Translations under genes and position numbers: made by a program
Shown: positions 35,217 through 42,724 of the stretch, one piece after another
Layout: every line of letters starts with the position of its first letter
How positions within the stretch are numbered: the stretch's first letter is position 1
Notes under the pieces: model-generated
What the model saw: the letters and a program-made list of their open reading frames with translations, nothing else
The model's database searches: none
What the model was told of the DNA's origin: nothing
Assembly (NCBI RefSeq): GCF_004801405.1
Contig: NZ_SSOB01000004.1
Coordinates: 124,001 to 188,000, forward strand
DNA from: Cohnella fermenti
GTDB taxonomy: Bacteria > Bacillota > Bacilli > Paenibacillales > Paenibacillaceae
Direction: 5' to 3'
Length of the DNA: 64,000 nucleotides

Positions 35217-35774
35217 ATGGAAACAAAATTCTGCATGTCCTGCGGTCACACGCTGGAGACGCGCGACATCGACGGCACGCCGAGAAAAGCCTGCCCCGCG
35301 TGCAGCTTCGTTCATTGGGGAGATTACAGCATCGGCGTCGGCGCTCTTGTCGTCCGGGAGGACAAGGTGCTGCTCGTTCGCCGCGCGCAGGAGCCGGGCA
35401 AGGGCAGATGGACGAATCCCGGCGGTTATGCGGAACAGCTCGAGCAACTGCACGAGACGGTGCGGCGGGAAGTTCTGGAAGAGTGCGCGGTCGAAGCGGA
35501 AGTTCGGAACGTCGTGGCGCTGAGGGATCTGCCTCGCAGCATTCACAACTTGTATGTGGCGTTCTCGATGGACTACATCGGAGGAGAGCCGACGCCCGAC
35601 ATGGCGGAGGTGGACGCGGCGGGGTTCTTCACCCTGGAAGAGATGAACGGCATGAACGTCGCTCCGTTCACACGGTGGCTCGTTGACGTGGCGTTAAGCG
35701 GTCGTTCCGACGGTCTTGCATACGATGCGGAGCCGATTGTGCCGCTGGACGGGCATGGGCTGTTCCGCTGCTAG
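35217..35774 (+). CDS. Nudix hydrolase with N-terminal zinc ribbon
   Basis: Start ATG 35217; a -10-like TATAAT lies near 35146. The 185-residue product has a zinc ribbon (CMSCG near residue 6 and CPAC near 26) and a Nudix box GGYAEQLEQLHETVRREVLEE in which the last conserved Gly is Ala (EECAVE). These enzymes hydrolyse nucleoside diphosphate-linked compounds such as NADH or ADP-ribose. The methyltransferase gene follows within 20 bases. Confidence 0.9.
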   Translation: METKFCMSCGHTLETRDIDGTPRKACPACSFVHWGDYSIGVGALVVREDKVLLVRRAQEPGKGRWTNPGGYAEQLEQLHETVRREVLEECAVEAEVRNVVALRDLPRSIHNLYVAFSMDYIGGEPTPDMAEVDAAGFFTLEEMNGMNVAPFTRWLVDVALSGRSDGLAYDAEPIVPLDGHGLFRC

Positions 35775-35792
35775 AAGGAGGCCTGGATTGCT

Positions 35793-36527
35793 ATTAAACA
35801 GAACAAGTATGACGAGTCGGAGTTCTTCCATAAGTATAGCCAGATGCCTCGCTCGGTTGGCGGGCTGAACGCTGCCGGCGAATGGACGGCCTTCCGAGGG
35901 ATGCTTCCGGACCTGAGGGGCAAGCGGGTGCTCGATTTGGGCTGCGGCTACGGCTGGCATTGCCGTTATGCCCGCGAGCAGCAAGCGGAGGCGGTTGTCG
36001 GCATCGACCTCTCGGAGAAAATGCTGGAGAGAGCCAGGGAGATGACCGACGACCCGAAGATCGAATATCGGCGCATGGCGATCGAGGACATCGAATTCGG
36101 GCAAGCGGAGTTTGAGGTGGTCATCAGCTCGCTGGCGCTGCACTATGTGAAGGATTTCGCTCATCTCTGCTCCCGGGTTTATCGTTGTCTGGCTCCGGGA
36201 GGAACGTTCGTCCTCTCGGTTGAGCATCCGATCTTCACCGCGTTGGCCGCGCAGGACTGGCATTACGGTCCGGCAGGCGAGAAGCTGCATTGGCCGGTCG
36301 ACCAGTATCACAAGGAAGGCGCCCGGCTGACCCGGTTCTTAGGCGACGATGTCGTCAAGTACCATCGGACGTTGGCCGCGTGGCTAACCGCCTTGCTGGA
36401 AGCCGGCTTCGCTATCCGTCAGGTGTCCGAGCTTCCTCCTGCCCCGGAGATGCTGGAGTGCAATCCGGCATGGGAGGAAGAAGTTCGGCGCCCGATGTTC
36501 CTGCTCCTGTCGGTGGGGAAGAGCTAG
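35793..36527 (+). CDS. Class I SAM-dependent methyltransferase, apparent ATT start
   Basis: The SAM-binding motif VLDLGCGYGWHCRYA and the downstream FVLSVEHPIFT block identify a class I methyltransferase. The family's N-terminal segment (KQNKYDESEFFHKYSQMPRS) is encoded upstream of the first ATG (35844), but no ATG, GTG or TTG exists in frame before it. A perfect AAGGAGG (35775-35781) precedes ATT codons at 35787 and 35793, 5 and 11 bases away. Starting at 35793 gives 244 residues beginning MKQNKYD, as is usual. Either a rare ATT start is used, or a mutation removed the start and a shorter product from 35844 is made. The substrate is unknown. Confidence 0.8.
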   Translation: MKQNKYDESEFFHKYSQMPRSVGGLNAAGEWTAFRGMLPDLRGKRVLDLGCGYGWHCRYAREQQAEAVVGIDLSEKMLERAREMTDDPKIEYRRMAIEDIEFGQAEFEVVISSLALHYVKDFAHLCSRVYRCLAPGGTFVLSVEHPIFTALAAQDWHYGPAGEKLHWPVDQYHKEGARLTRFLGDDVVKYHRTLAAWLTALLEAGFAIRQVSELPPAPEMLECNPAWEEEVRRPMFLLLSVGKS

Positions 36528-36628
36528 GCCGATAATAAAGGGCAGGCGAGTAAAGGCAAGAGAATAGAGAGAGAGAAGAACAGAGACAGGCGATCAGAGA
36601 TAGAAAATAGGGATGGGAGAGGGAGAAA

Positions 36629-37402
36629 TTGGCTTACAAAATCGCTTTTTTCGACATTGATGGGACTTTGGTGGATGAAGAGAAACGAATTCCGGCAGAT
36701 ACGATCGATGCAATCCGGCGCTTGAAGGAGCGGGGCATCGAGCCCGTCATCGCGACGGGCAGAGCGCCCTACTTCTTCAAGGAACTGGCGGAGGAAGCCG
36801 GCATCGAGTCGTTCGTCAGCTTGAACGGGGCTTATGTGAAGTATAAGGGGCAGGACCTGTATGAGAGCCAAATCCCGCCCGAGGTGCTGGAGAAGCTGGT
36901 CGCTCTTGCGCAGAAGAACAAGCACGAGCTCGTATTCGAGGGGAAGGAAGCGTACTTCTCGACGGCTCCCGACCATCCTGCGGTGTTCGAAGCGGTCGCT
37001 TCGCTGCGCGTGACGCATCCGGAAGCGGATGCCGACTTCTGGAAGAAGGCAGGCATCTATCAAGTTTTCCTGCATTGCGAGAGCCATGAGGAGCATCTGT
37101 ATCCGGCCGAGCTGCCGGAGCTGCGCTTCGTGCGTTGGCACGCGAAGGCGCTCGACGTGCTGCCGACCGCAGGCTCGAAGGCGGAAGGCATCCAGGCGCT
37201 CCTCGACAGCCTGGGCATCAAGCCGGAGGAAGCGATCGCGTTCGGCGACGGCCTGAACGACAAGGAGATGCTGCAACTCGTCGGCCTCGGCATCGCGATG
37301 GGCAACTCGCACAAGGAGCTGCTGCCATACGCGGACTACGTCACGACGAACGTGGACGAAGGCGGCGTGAAGAACGGGCTGGAGTTCGCGGGCGTTCTGT
37401 AG
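36629..37402 (+). CDS. Cof-type HAD-IIB phosphatase
   Basis: TTG 36629 follows GGAGAGGGAG closely. The 257-residue product has HAD motif I FFDIDGTLVDEE, motif II VIATGRAP, a C2 cap, and motif IV FGDGLNDKEML. Such Cof/YidA-type enzymes dephosphorylate sugar phosphates or flavin precursors in the cytoplasm. A 1-kb repeat-rich gap follows. Confidence 0.92.
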   Translation: MAYKIAFFDIDGTLVDEEKRIPADTIDAIRRLKERGIEPVIATGRAPYFFKELAEEAGIESFVSLNGAYVKYKGQDLYESQIPPEVLEKLVALAQKNKHELVFEGKEAYFSTAPDHPAVFEAVASLRVTHPEADADFWKKAGIYQVFLHCESHEEHLYPAELPELRFVRWHAKALDVLPTAGSKAEGIQALLDSLGIKPEEAIAFGDGLNDKEMLQLVGLGIAMGNSHKELLPYADYVTTNVDEGGVKNGLEFAGVL

Positions 37403-37468
37403 GGCCGGCGAGGGCAGGAGAAGGATACGCATAGCAGGGGGAGGGGGCCGACTCCGTCGAGCCCGCCG

Positions 37469-37590
37469 AACCCACCAACCCCGTCGAACCTGCCAATCCT
37501 GCCAATCCTGCCGAACCCACCAACCCTGTCGAACCTGCCAATCCTGCCAATCCTGCCGAACCGACCAACCCTGTCGAACCTGCCATGCGA
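37469..37590 (+). repeat. 45-bp minisatellite of CGAACC/CTGCC motifs
   Basis: About 2.7 units of ACCAACCC.GTCGAACCTGCC and AATCCTGCCAATCCTGCC with a period of 45 bp. It lies directly before repeat element copy D. Open frames through it encode Pro/Thr/Asn-like low-complexity peptides and lack a start signal. Confidence 0.8.
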
Positions 37591-37614
37591 ACCGCCCCCG
37601 TCCCTGCCGCTTGC

Positions 37615-37806
37615 CGGATTTTATGCGAAAAATCACATTCGTGCTGAGAGATAAGGGGCAGGTTGGGCGATTCTATGTGAAAAATAGCATACATAGAGAA
37701 ATTTCCGATCCGAGGTGCCAGATATATGCTAAAAATCACATAAAACGCCGCAATCCCCTCCCAATCCGCGCCGACGAATGTGAAAAACCACATAAAATCG
37801 CAAAAC
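37615..37806 (+). repeat. Dispersed terminal-inverted-repeat element, copy D
   Basis: Head CGGATTTTATGCGAAAAATC, module 2 TTCTATGTGAAAAATAGCAT, module 3 ATATGCTAAAAATCACATAA and tail GAATGTGAAAAACCACAT plus AAAATCGCAAA. A lone head fragment GTTGCCGGATTCTATG recurs at about 38171-38186. Confidence 0.9.
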
Positions 37807-38396
37807 CGCCCAACGGCATCGGGCCGCCGGAGGTGTGACTAGCTTGGACCCCGTCGATAGTGTGACTAGCTCGGGCCCCGTCGACAGAATCGCCGAACCC
37901 GCCAAGCCCGCCACCGCCGCCAAACACACTAAGTCCGCTGATGCCCGCCAACCTCCAAAACCCCTGTTAAGCCCGCCAGACCAACAACCGCGCAAACCAA
38001 CAAACCAGCAACCCCGCAAACCAGCAAACCAGCAACCCCGCAAGCCAACAAACCAATAAATCAACAAACCAAAAAACCAACAAACCAACAACCCGCCGAA
38101 GCTGTCGCCCCCTGCTCCCACCGCCCCACCGAGCCGCCGTCCCCGCCAACCCCGTCGCTCCCGCCCGCCGGTTGCCGGATTCTATGGACGAGGTTAGTGG
38201 AGGAAGTCCAATACTTCGATCGCGGAGAGGCGAAGTGGGAGGAGTTAGTGGAGGAAACCCGCACAACGACGCTCCGAAGGGGCGGTTGGCAGGCGGCGCG
38301 GTAACGGTGCGAACAGCATGGCGGGTGAGAGAGGAATTCCGAATATGCGGAGAGGAAGGAATGAGGTGCAACCTTATCTTCCATTATGAGGTATAA
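37807..38396. other. Intergenic low-complexity stretch
   Basis: 37970-38095 is built from short AACCAGCAAACC / CCCCGCAAGCC / CCAACAAACC repeats. 38190-38270 has a short direct repeat around GTTAGTGGAGGAA. No gene is supported. Confidence 0.6.
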
Positions 38397-38441
38397 TTGG
38401 GTAGTGGAAGGCGACTGGTGGAAAATAAGGAGGGAATACGA

Positions 38442-39032
38442 ATGAGAATCAAGGATTTGGCGTTTGTGTTGATCCGGTTGTTGGCGTTGTACGTCTTCGT
38501 TCAGGGAATCGGGCAGCTTGCGAATCTATTCCAGCTTCTGTACTTGGGCCGACTATCGGCCAGCTTGCTTGATTTGTCTGTGGCTCTGTTCGTCTCTGTC
38601 TTCGTAGCCAGCGCGGCTGTTTACTTCTTGGCGGGGTGGCTGCTGTGGAGCCGAAGCGGCCGATTGGTGCGGCTGCTGCTCAAGAGCGAAGAGTCCTCGG
38701 AAGCGGCGCCGGAAGCTGCAGCGGCTCCGGAGAAGCCGGCGGTTCCGATGAAGGAATGGTACTCGCTCGGGCTCGTTCTGGTCGGCATCGTGCTTGTCGC
38801 CGCGAATATCCCTGCCTTGATCGGGAACATCGCGCAGCTTATCCAATATGCGACGAGCGAGCTGCCGTCCGCCTTCGCATCGGCGCGCCGGCAGACGTGG
38901 ATTGAGCTTGTGGCTGTCGTTCTGAAGCTGGTTATCGCTTTTGTGCTGATTTTCCGTGCGGACGGGATTGCAGGCCTCATCCGCAAAATTCGCGAGCTCG
39001 GCGTCAGGGAAGGCCGGCAGACGGAGGTGTAA
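38442..39032 (+). CDS. Four-helix integral membrane protein of unknown function
   Basis: ATG 38442 has GGAGGG seven bases upstream. The 196-residue product has four predicted membrane segments: two near residues 7-30 and 40-70, a cytoplasmic-like charged linker rich in Glu/Ala/Pro (about 85-110), and two more near 118-138 and 158-180. I do not recognise the family. Two small genes follow at short distance in the same direction. Confidence 0.8.
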   Translation: MRIKDLAFVLIRLLALYVFVQGIGQLANLFQLLYLGRLSASLLDLSVALFVSVFVASAAVYFLAGWLLWSRSGRLVRLLLKSEESSEAAPEAAAAPEKPAVPMKEWYSLGLVLVGIVLVAANIPALIGNIAQLIQYATSELPSAFASARRQTWIELVAVVLKLVIAFVLIFRADGIAGLIRKIRELGVREGRQTEV

Positions 39033-39101
39033 GCGGACAGTGAGGAAGCGGTGGATCGCTCCCGTCCTGCTTGCCCTGGCGGCGGATTCGGAGGTTCGGG
39101 G

Positions 39102-39341
39102 ATGGAGCGGCAGGAGGGCGCATTGCCGAAGCCGGATGATCCTGCGTATGCGAAGAGGGTCTATCTGGACCTATTGCGTGTGTACATCCCCAACGCCGAA
39201 GGAACGGGCCTTGGCAAGTCTCCCTTCCCGATGGTTCTCGCGGCTTATGATGCCGGTTCGCTGTCCGGAGCGGATGCGGGATCGTCGGCAAGCGCAACTC
39301 CGTCGGCGGCTCCGGGCTTAAGCGGAGGAGAAGGGGAATAG
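39102..39341 (+). CDS. Small hypothetical protein
   Basis: ATG 39102 lies seven bases after GGAGG (39090-39094). The 79-residue product has a conserved-looking core KPDDPAYAKRVYLDLLRVY followed by a Ser/Ala/Gly-rich tail. Just upstream, in another frame, GTG 39040 encodes VRKRWIAPVLLALAA, which looks like a signal peptide. A single frameshift could join the two into a secreted protein, so this entry may be the remnant or the 3' part of a slightly longer gene. Confidence 0.55.
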   Translation: MERQEGALPKPDDPAYAKRVYLDLLRVYIPNAEGTGLGKSPFPMVLAAYDAGSLSGADAGSSASATPSAAPGLSGGEGE

Positions 39342-39371
39342 ACCGGCAACCGTGTGGAGGAGGCGGCATTC

Positions 39372-39593
39372 ATGGGTGTTTTTATGGTCTTTATCGGTAT
39401 CGTGGTTTTCCTGATCGGGCTGCTTATTCTGGAGTACGTCATCCGGAGCGCGATCAACGCTTCGCGAACGAGCACGCGGCTTGACGAGGTCGTCTGGGAA
39501 CTGCAGATGCTGCGTCGGGAGCTGGCGACGAGGGATGAGCGCGATCGGAAGGCGGCGTCCGGCACCGGGCAGATGATCGACGCGGAAGCATAG
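39372..39593 (+). CDS. Small single-pass membrane protein
   Basis: ATG 39372 has GGAGGAGG eight bases upstream. The 73-residue product has one N-terminal membrane helix (FMVFIGIVVFLIGLLILEY) and an amphipathic, charged C-terminal helix (DEVVWELQMLRRELATRDERD), a layout common in small coiled-coil membrane proteins. The function is unknown. Confidence 0.75.
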   Translation: MGVFMVFIGIVVFLIGLLILEYVIRSAINASRTSTRLDEVVWELQMLRRELATRDERDRKAASGTGQMIDAEA

Positions 39594-39763
39594 GCGCGAG
39601 CGTTGACGATGGTTCGCGTTAAATCGCAAGTCGAACCCGTCGTCAGCCGTGGCACCCGGCTCGGCTCCCATTGCTTCGCGGGCGATTTGTCTTTATCATT
39701 AAAGTTTACGCGCCAACTCGCTTGGACACTAGAGAACGGAACGGGATGGGAAGGATTACGGCC

Positions 39764-42139
39764 ATGCAGGGCAATGAGGAATTTTTCACGCGGAAAAGAG
39801 AGGAGCTCGGGGTCGAGCTGAATGAGGTGCAGAAGAAGGCGGTTCTTCATACGGAGGGCGCTCTGCTGCTGCTCGCTTCGCCGGGTTCGGGCAAGACGAC
39901 GACGCTGATCATGAGGATCGGCTACCTCGTCGAGGAGAAGGGAGTCCGGCCGGAGCGGATCAAGGCGGTCACGTTCAGCCGGGCTTCCGCGCGCGACATG
40001 AAGGAGCGGTTCGACCGCTTCTTCCCCAAGCATTCGGGCGAGCGGGTCGCGTTCTCCACCATCCACAGCCTCGCCTTCGAGATGATGCGGGACTCCCTGC
40101 GCAAGCAGCGGATCGACTACCGGATCATCGAAGGGGACGCCGCCGAGCTGGAGGAGGACGTCGACTTCGCGGGCGAGCGGCCGCCGCTGCACAAGAAACT
40201 TATTCTTCGGGAGCTGTACCGGCGCATTGTCGGAGACCACATGACCGACGATCAGATGGACGAGCTGACGACGTACATCAGCTTCGTGAAGAATAAGCTT
40301 CTGCCGCAGGAAGAGTGGGGGGCCGTGAAGTGCGAGGTGGCGGATGCGGAGCGTCTGCTGGCCGAGTATGAACGATTCAAGCGGGAGGGGGCGGACAAGC
40401 GGCTCATCGACTACGACGACATGCTGGTGCTGGCGAACGAGGCGCTTGACGCCGACCGCGAGCTGCTGCGCAAGTATCAGCGCCGCTACGACTACGTCAT
40501 GACCGACGAGAGCCAGGATACGTCGCTTGTTCAGCATGCGATCGTGGAGAAGCTGGTGCAGGGGCACGGCAACCTGTGCGTCGTCGCGGACGACGACCAG
40601 AGCATCTATGCCTGGCGGGCGGCGGAGCCACAGTACCTGCTCGACTTCAAGAAGGCGTATCCCCGTGCGAGGCTGCTCAAGATGGAGCAGAATTACCGTT
40701 CCTCGCGCAATATCGTTCAGGTCGCGAACCGCTTCATCAAGCGGAACAAGAACCGTTACGACAAGAACATGTTTACGGACAATCCCGAGGCCGAGCCGAT
40801 CGTCGTTCACCGGCTGAGCGATTACCAACTCCAGGCGAAGTTCGTGGCGGAGCGGGTGGCGGAGGAAGACAACCTGCGCGAGATCGCGGTGCTGTACCGG
40901 AACAACTCGTCGTCGATCGCTCTGTTGAACGCTTTTGACCGGGCGGGAATTCTTTTCTACATGAAGGATGGGGATAACCGCTTCTTCTCCCACTGGGTCG
41001 TCGAGGACGTCCTGAACTTCATGCGCATGACGTTCACGGACCGCAGGCCGGACATCCTGGAGAAAATCCATTCCAAAATGAACGGCTACATCACGAAGCA
41101 GCAGATGGCGGCGCTGAAGGCGGTACCCCAACCGGACTCGGTGTTCGATAACCTGATGAATTACGTGTCCCTCCGCGACTATCAGTTCAAGCTGCTTCAG
41201 GAATGCAAAGAGACGTTCGAGCGGATGAAGGGGATGGCTCCCCGCGACGCGATTCAGACGATCCGGTACGATCTCGGCTACGAGAAGGCGATCGACAAGA
41301 TGTGCGAGCGTCTCGGCTTCCGCAAGGAGTACCTGATCGGCATTCTGAACACGCTGGAGGACATCGCAGAAGGGCTCGAGACGATGGAGGCGTTCGCCCA
41401 TCGGCTGAAGTACCTCGAGCAGGTCATGAAGACAGCCCGGCGGCGGCGAAGCGACAATGCGGTCACGTTCTCGACGCTGCACAGCGCCAAGGGGCTGGAG
41501 TTCGAGCGAGTGCTGATCGTCGACCTGGTGGATGGCATTCTGCCCTCGAACGACGATATCAAGAAGCACGAGGAAGAGGATGCTGCGGACATGGAGGAAG
41601 CGGTCCGGCTTTTCTATGTTGGGATGACGCGGGCGAAGCGGAGGCTGGAGCTGTGCGCATACGACAGGAGAGACGGGACGAAGACGAAGGTGTCCCGGTT
41701 CGTGAACGCCGTGCGGCGCATCCAGGACCCGGAGGCGTTCCAGGCGGCGCCGGGCAAGCGGCCGGCAGAGGCGAACGGCGAGAGTGCAGGAAGGGCACAC
41801 GAAGCATTCGCGGGAGGAGAGCGCGCGATGGGCGGGCAGGCACCCGGGAGAGGGCGGGCGGCGGCATCGGCTGCGGCGTCGACCCGGAGGCCGCCGGGCA
41901 AGGCGACCGTCGTCCGCATCGACAACCCGCGAGCGAAGGCGACGGCCGCCCGCAACCCGAACGCCGTGCGCGAGGCGGCGCTGCTGGCGGTGGGAAGCGC
42001 GGTCGAGCACCGCTCCTTCGGGCGGGGCCGCATCGAGCGGCTGCGCGGCGACCATGCGGTCGTCCGCTTCGAGGCGGGGCAGAAGACGCTGTCCGTCTCG
42101 GCCTGCCTCGAGATGGGGCTGCTCGAGCTGAAGGGCTAG
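39764..42139 (+). CDS. UvrD/Rep-family ATP-dependent DNA helicase
   Basis: ATG 39764 is chosen (GGGAAGGA eight bases upstream); ATG 39746 is an alternative. The 791-residue product has superfamily 1A motifs: Walker A ASPGSGKTTTL, motif II TDESQDTS, motif III ADDDQSIYAWRAA, motif IV QNYRSS, motif V TLHSAKGLEFERV and motif VI VGMTRAKRRL. The C-terminus has a basic, Ala/Arg/Gly-rich linker and a small beta domain (VGSAVEHRSFGRGRIERL...) like the PcrA/UvrD C-terminal Tudor-like fold. It probably acts in DNA repair or replication restart. It is closer to the YjcD-type helicases than to housekeeping PcrA. Confidence 0.95.
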   Translation: MQGNEEFFTRKREELGVELNEVQKKAVLHTEGALLLLASPGSGKTTTLIMRIGYLVEEKGVRPERIKAVTFSRASARDMKERFDRFFPKHSGERVAFSTIHSLAFEMMRDSLRKQRIDYRIIEGDAAELEEDVDFAGERPPLHKKLILRELYRRIVGDHMTDDQMDELTTYISFVKNKLLPQEEWGAVKCEVADAERLLAEYERFKREGADKRLIDYDDMLVLANEALDADRELLRKYQRRYDYVMTDESQDTSLVQHAIVEKLVQGHGNLCVVADDDQSIYAWRAAEPQYLLDFKKAYPRARLLKMEQNYRSSRNIVQVANRFIKRNKNRYDKNMFTDNPEAEPIVVHRLSDYQLQAKFVAERVAEEDNLREIAVLYRNNSSSIALLNAFDRAGILFYMKDGDNRFFSHWVVEDVLNFMRMTFTDRRPDILEKIHSKMNGYITKQQMAALKAVPQPDSVFDNLMNYVSLRDYQFKLLQECKETFERMKGMAPRDAIQTIRYDLGYEKAIDKMCERLGFRKEYLIGILNTLEDIAEGLETMEAFAHRLKYLEQVMKTARRRRSDNAVTFSTLHSAKGLEFERVLIVDLVDGILPSNDDIKKHEEEDAADMEEAVRLFYVGMTRAKRRLELCAYDRRDGTKTKVSRFVNAVRRIQDPEAFQAAPGKRPAEANGESAGRAHEAFAGGERAMGGQAPGRGRAAASAAASTRRPPGKATVVRIDNPRAKATAARNPNAVREAALLAVGSAVEHRSFGRGRIERLRGDHAVVRFEAGQKTLSVSACLEMGLLELKG

Positions 42140-42257
42140 GCCGGCTTGGCGGGAGGCTGAACGCAGACCGGATCACTCCGGCCGAGCCGCGGATGCCCGC
42201 GGGTGCTGCCGGATGTCGTCGATGCCTGCCGATGCCTGCCGATGCCGTCGGATGCAC

Positions 42258-42493
42258 GTCATTTATGCGAAATTTCACATTGGTGCAGCGCGATAATGGG
42301 CAGGTTGGGCGATTCTATGTGGAAAACCGCATACGTCCGGAGGAAAAAGGGGCTTTGAGGCCCGACGAATGTGAAAAAACACATACATGAAGGAAATTCC
42401 GGGCCGAGGTGCCGGATGTATGCTAAAAACCACATAAAACGCCGCGATTCCCGCCAATCCAGGCCGACGAATGTGAAAAATCGTATAAAATCA
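42258..42493 (+). repeat. Dispersed terminal-inverted-repeat element, copy E (enlarged)
   Basis: It follows a GATGCCTGCC short tandem repeat. Head ATTTATGCGAAATTTCACAT, tail GAATGTGAAAAATCGTAT plus AAAATC. It carries an extra module (GAATGTGAAAAAACACATAC near 42367-42388), making it about 45 bp longer than other copies. Confidence 0.87.
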
Positions 42494-42550
42494 GATGAGG
42501 CCTGCAACAATCGCGGGTTCCTGCAAGATAAAAAAATACGGTAGCAAACG

Positions 42551-42584
42551 AAACCGCGAAAGCTTGATCTTTCGCGGTTTTTCG
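42551..42584 (+). terminator. Strong terminator upstream of the giant gene
   Basis: AAACCGCGAAAG pairs perfectly with CTTTCGCGGTTT (12 bp, 6-nt loop), followed by TT and TTTT. It lies 140 bases before the giant gene and 410 bases after the helicase gene, so it either ends helicase read-through or acts as an attenuator for the giant gene. Confidence 0.85.
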
Positions 42585-42724
42585 CGTTTTGCAGACAAGT
42601 GTTTTTATTATTCTTTTATTTGCTTCCTTTACAATGAAGACGATTGCTGTCGACATCGAGAAGCGTTGCACGCATGAGATAGAGATAGATTCGAGAGCTG
42701 CGAATGGCGGAGGGAGTTCGAAGA

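Noticed and set aside
37970..38100. Possible CRISPR array in the repeated AACCAGCAAACC stretch
   Set aside because: The period is short and irregular, there are no unique spacers of constant length, and no cas gene is present. It is simple-sequence DNA.
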